DNA of 36,053 bases, taken from Dokdonella sp. (lineage in GTDB: Bacteria > Pseudomonadota > Gammaproteobacteria > Xanthomonadales > Rhodanobacteraceae). Positions 33,274 to 36,053 of the stretch are shown piece by piece. The stretch is from NCBI GenBank assembly GCA_019634795.1, contig JAHCAR010000025.1, positions 1 to 36,053 of the forward strand, written 5' to 3'. Both the position numbers and the translations under genes were made by a program. The notes beneath the pieces were generated by a model that worked only from the letters and a program-made list of their open reading frames with translations, was not told the DNA's origin and ran no database searches. Position 1 is the first letter of the stretch. Each line of letters starts with the position of its first letter.

Positions 33274-34067
33274 TGTGCCCCAATCAGGCGCTTCCAGAAA
33301 CCACTTTTCGAGGCCCCCTTCGAGGCCGGCAACGGGGGCGGCGGAAGCTTCTCGGGCGGCAGGTTGTCGATGATGCCCTTGGGCCGCGTGACCACGAGGT
33401 GCCTGGCCTCTTCCTCACCGACACGCAAGGCAGCCGCATCGCGTCCCTCCGAAAGCACAGGCGGGCGCAGGTCGGGATGGTGGCCATCGCTGGCCAGGAT
33501 ATGCACGCAACCCTCGTCGAGCATGCGCTCCGACCAGTAGCGCGGCTGCTTGCCGAATCGGCCGGCCACGCTACCCGCGGTCAGCTGCATCCAGACCCCG
33601 TTCTCGGCCAGGCGCTTGAACATCTCGTAGTGCTGCTCGATCCAGGTCAGGCGTTCCGGATGGGTAATCACGGGCACATAGCCCGCGGCCCGCAGTTCGA
33701 ACACCGATTCCTCGAATCGCGGCGGCGCGACATGGTGCGGCGGCTCGAGCAACAGGTAGCGCGTCCCGGCCAGCGTCGGCACGCGTCCCCGCCGGATCGA
33801 CTCGCACAAATCCGGCTCCAAGTGTACATCGGCCCCCGCAAGCAGACGCAACTTGATGTCCCGCGCATCCAGCCGCCCCTGCAACTCGGCCACCGCGCGG
33901 CGAATGCCCATCGCATTGTTTTCGTACAAGCCTGGATAAATGTGCGGTGTACACACCACCGTACTGATCCCATCCGCCACCGCCATACGCGCCATCTCGA
34001 GCGCCATCTTGAGATCGACGGCCCCATCATCGATACCGGGCAGCATGTGGCAATGCAGGTCGAACAT
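33270..34067 (-). CDS. CpsB/CapC-type tyrosine-protein phosphatase (PHP)
   Basis: A 265-aa cytoplasmic manganese-dependent phosphatase that dephosphorylates the Wzc-type kinase. The PHP motifs are DLHCHMLPGIDDGA (His5, His7), CTPHIYPG, VITHPERL and ILASDGHHPD. A Pro-rich basic C-terminal tail (LPPEKLPPPPLPASKGASKS) of about 35 residues is beyond the catalytic core. It is the first gene of the 4-bp-overlap series CpsB-Wza and directly follows the repeat region. The ribosome binding site is GTGAG, 4 bp upstream. Confidence 0.9.
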   Translation of the reverse strand: MFDLHCHMLPGIDDGAVDLKMALEMARMAVADGISTVVCTPHIYPGLYENNAMGIRRAVAELQGRLDARDIKLRLLAGADVHLEPDLCESIRRGRVPTLAGTRYLLLEPPHHVAPPRFEESVFELRAAGYVPVITHPERLTWIEQHYEMFKRLAENGVWMQLTAGSVAGRFGKQPRYWSERMLDEGCVHILASDGHHPDLRPPVLSEGRDAAALRVGEEEARHLVVTRPKGIIDNLPPEKLPPPPLPASKGASKSGFWKRLIGAQ

Positions 34068-34747
34068 AAGCTCACAACATTCGGATCAGCCACACCAGCT
34101 TATTGATTCGCCCCACAAATAGAAACGAGCACGTACGCTCCAATCACGAAACACCCCAACCGTTCGCCCCGAACGCAGCGCAGCCGAAGCCCCCCCGCGA
34201 CCCCCACCGTTCGTCCCCGGATCGTAGTCCGGGGCAGGCTCTGAGCGTAGCGCAGCGAAGTCGAAGGACAATTTCCGAACAACCCAACCCCGAATGCCTC
34301 TCCCGCCGGCGGGAGAGGCTGCCGACAGGCTGGTGACGAGTCCATGGATGGACTCGGTAGAGCTACGCAGGAGCAGTCGCCGAGGGTGGACGCGCGGAGC
34401 GAAAATCCCAGGATCAAAAGCCCACCCTCATCCCCCTCCGGGACTTGAACTCGCACCATCCCTGGCGCTCGCCCTCGCGGGCAGCTCCGCTGCGCAAAAC
34501 GGCAATCCTGCCGTTTGGTCTCCCGCCAGCGGGAGAAGGAACAACAAGAGCTCCTCACTTCCATTCGTCCCCGGATCGCAGTCCGGGGCAGGCTCTGAGC
34601 GCGGCCCAACAAAATCAAAGGACGGCCTACGCCCCCCACCGTTCGTCCTGAGCGTAGCGCAGCGAAGTCGAAGGACCACTACCCCCACCATTCGCCCTGA
34701 GCACAACAAAGCGAAGTCGAAGGACCCGCACCCCCACCCCACCCAAA
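34068..34747. repeat. Composite REP region between cpsB-like and vanZ-like genes
   Basis: 680 bp without a gene. The core GAGCGTAGCGCAGCGAAG seen in the 22.6-23.2 kb array recurs near 34243 and 34650, with a decayed copy (GAGCACAACAAAGCGAAG) near 34700. A CCCCGGA...TCCGGGG hairpin insert sits inside two copies (near 34215 and 34572). The CTCTCCCGCC-GGCGGGAGAG hairpin is near 34300, and a CTCCCGCCAGCGGGAGAAGG relative near 34520. The + strand is markedly poor in G from about 34680 on. The cpsB-like promoter must lie in or before this region; I could not identify it. Confidence 0.85.
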
Positions 34748-35161
34748 TCAACCCCGCGCCTCCCCCAAAATCCGCCGCAAAACCACCGCAAAAGGCACAG
34801 CCAACAACAAGCCCAACGCCGCCCCCACCACATCATCCCGCGCATCCGACCAGCGCGGCGTGCGCCCAACCGTCATGTACTGCATCACTTCAGTAATCAG
34901 GGCCAACCCCACCAGCACCAAAAACAGAACCCACCAGCGCGTTCGCAACATCAGCAACCGCCAGAAGAACCCCAAACCGGCAAACAGCAGCACATGCTCC
35001 AGATCGGGACCACCTGGCCAGACCCGCTCGAGCCAGCTCATCGAGCGACTGAGCATCGGCAGGTCGCGGCGGATCTCGGCCATTTCCGCCGAGGTCAGCA
35101 TTACCACCACGACCAGGCCAACCACACTCAAGCCGAACGCGACCCACCGCAGACGCTTCAC
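34748..35161 (-). CDS. VanZ-like membrane protein
   Basis: A 137-aa protein with about four membrane helices. DLEHVLLFAGLGFFW and TEVMQYMTVGRTPRWSDARD then VVGAALGLLLA are the VanZ family pattern. VanZ itself gives low teicoplanin resistance by an unknown route; in polysaccharide loci the family is common and uncharacterised. Its ATG overlaps the glycosyltransferase stop as ATGA. The 3' end runs into G-poor repeat-rich sequence, and the last residues (RRILGEARG) are encoded beside that boundary. Confidence 0.85.
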   Translation of the reverse strand: MKRLRWVAFGLSVVGLVVVVMLTSAEMAEIRRDLPMLSRSMSWLERVWPGGPDLEHVLLFAGLGFFWRLLMLRTRWWVLFLVLVGLALITEVMQYMTVGRTPRWSDARDDVVGAALGLLLAVPFAVVLRRILGEARG

Positions 35162-36053
35162 GACGCCGAACCCAACAATTCCCGGTACACCGCAATCGTG
35201 CGCGCAACCACCAGACGCTCATCGAAGCATTCAAGCGCCTTGGCCCGCGCAGCCCGCCCGAGCCGCTCAGCAAGTTCCGGATCATCGAGCAGACGCGAAA
35301 TCGCCCGCGCCAGCGCCTCGGCATCGCGCACCGGCACCCGCAAGCCGTCGACACCATCGCTCACCACCTCGCGGCAGCCCGGCACATCCGTGGTCACCAG
35401 CGGCAGGGCGCAGGCGGCGGCTTCGATCAGGCCCTTCGGCAAGCCTTCGCGGTAGCTCGGCAGAACCACCATGTCGACGCCTGCGTAGAGCGCCGGCATA
35501 TCGTCGACATGCCCGAGCCACTCAATGACACCCTCCTCGACCCAGCCGCGAACCGTGGCCTCGGGCACGGCCGCCGGATTGCCCGGATCCGGATCGCCAG
35601 CGAGCAGAAAGTGGACCGCCCTGCCCTGCGCTCGCAAGGCCCGCGCCGCCGCGACGAACTCGGCGATGCCCTTGTCCCAGAGCAGGCGCGCAGCCAGCAG
35701 AATGCGCGCAGGCTGGTTGCCACCCAACAGCGCCTCGCGTGGAACAAAGCGATCACAATCCACCCCGGAACCGGGAATCAGCCGCACATTCGCCCCATCC
35801 ACCAGACCGGCCTGCTCGAACAAGGCGACATCATCCGGGTTCTGCAGGATCAGCCGCGCATGGGTCCCGCCCAGGGTCAGCCGCAACAGCGCGCGCACCA
35901 CTGGCCGCAACAGCCGCGCCTTCAGATCTTGGCTGCTGAACACATAGCCCATGCCGGCCACGGCATTGACCCGCGCCGGCACGCCGGCCAGGCGCGCCGC
36001 CAGCGCGCCGTAGACCGCACACTTGATCGTAAAGCCGTGCACAAGCGCCGGCC
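35158..36053 (-). CDS. Glycosyltransferase family 4, 5' end outside the window
   Basis: About 298 codons of a GT-B retaining glycosyltransferase. The visible part begins in the N-terminal domain (VHGFTIKCAVYGALAARLAG, the H of the donor/acceptor cleft). VNAVAGMGYVFSS and LIPGSGVDCDRF follow. The C-terminal nucleotide-sugar domain has ILLAARLLWDKGIAEFVAAA, LPSYREGLPKGLIEAAACAL with the E-x7-E pair, and TTDVPGCREVV. It resembles WbpX/WcaL-type transferases that extend lipid-linked glycans on the inner membrane. The frame runs off the window at 36053. It is coupled to the VanZ-like gene by a 4-bp overlap. Confidence 0.9.
   Translation of the reverse strand, partial: PALVHGFTIKCAVYGALAARLAGVPARVNAVAGMGYVFSSQDLKARLLRPVVRALLRLTLGGTHARLILQNPDDVALFEQAGLVDGANVRLIPGSGVDCDRFVPREALLGGNQPARILLAARLLWDKGIAEFVAAARALRAQGRAVHFLLAGDPDPGNPAAVPEATVRGWVEEGVIEWLGHVDDMPALYAGVDMVVLPSYREGLPKGLIEAAACALPLVTTDVPGCREVVSDGVDGLRVPVRDAEALARAISRLLDDPELAERLGRAARAKALECFDERLVVARTIAVYRELLGSAS

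Noticed and set aside
34435-34470. tRNA-like T-arm text (minus strand GTTCAAGTCCC)
   Set aside because: The bases on either side of the loop do not pair as a T-stem, and no acceptor, D or anticodon arm can be built; it is part of the repeat region.

Overview
The window is GC-rich DNA from a gammaproteobacterium, most likely of the Lysobacterales/Xanthomonadales (inferred from gene order and protein style; I cannot place the genus). The evidence is the block accB-accC-prmA-zinc-ribbon/DUF3426-fis-purH-purD, the order nudC-erpA-bactofilin, the bfr/bfd pair, and large REP-like intergenic arrays.

Region 1 (1-10.4 kb, mostly + strand) is core metabolism. It holds the end of a zinc alcohol dehydrogenase, aroQ (type II dehydroquinase, TTG start), accB and accC (biotin carboxyl carrier and biotin carboxylase), a convergent 2OG-Fe(II) oxygenase, prmA, a DUF3426 zinc-ribbon membrane protein, fis, purH, purD and a convergent RsbW-like ATPase. 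Three copies of an unusual element sit here, exactly at gene borders. Each is bounded by arrays of a 7-bp unit, GGGAATG on the left and CATTCCC on the right. The accB/accC copy carries a four-helix-bundle (23S-IVS/S23 family) gene. The copies on either side of purD are about 100 bp and carry no such gene. The right arms of two copies occupy the place where accC and purD would have their ribosome binding sites, and small reading frames inside the elements end on the accC and purD start codons. This is the most interesting feature of the window.

Region 2 (10.5-22.4 kb) holds an LplT-PlsC fusion (lysophospholipid transporter plus acyltransferase), a 147-bp-period repeat array, and a minus-strand group of ampE, nudC, erpA, bactofilin and a DUF6776-like membrane protein. 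After these, on the + strand, come hemJ, a large receiver/degenerate GGDEF/degenerate EAL protein, and a hybrid histidine kinase with an HPt domain. The last two are 8 bp apart and are probably co-transcribed.

Region 3 (22.4-24.8 kb) has a second repeat array, then bacterioferritin, its ferredoxin Bfd behind a good Fur-box match, and rppH, all on the minus strand.

Region 4 (25.1-36.05 kb, minus strand) is an envelope/exopolysaccharide locus. In transcription order it has a GT4 glycosyltransferase (cut by the window end), a VanZ-like protein, a 680-bp composite repeat region, a CpsB-type PHP phosphatase, a Wza-type export lipoprotein, a Wzc-type tyrosine autokinase, a membrane J-domain protein, a TPR/jelly-roll protein, a small secreted protein with its own promoter and intrinsic terminator, and an O-antigen-ligase-family protein. 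Most of the coupled pairs overlap by exactly 4 bp (ATGA). The flippase, polymerase and other transferases are not in the window. No rRNA, tRNA, CRISPR array, transposase or integrase was found.
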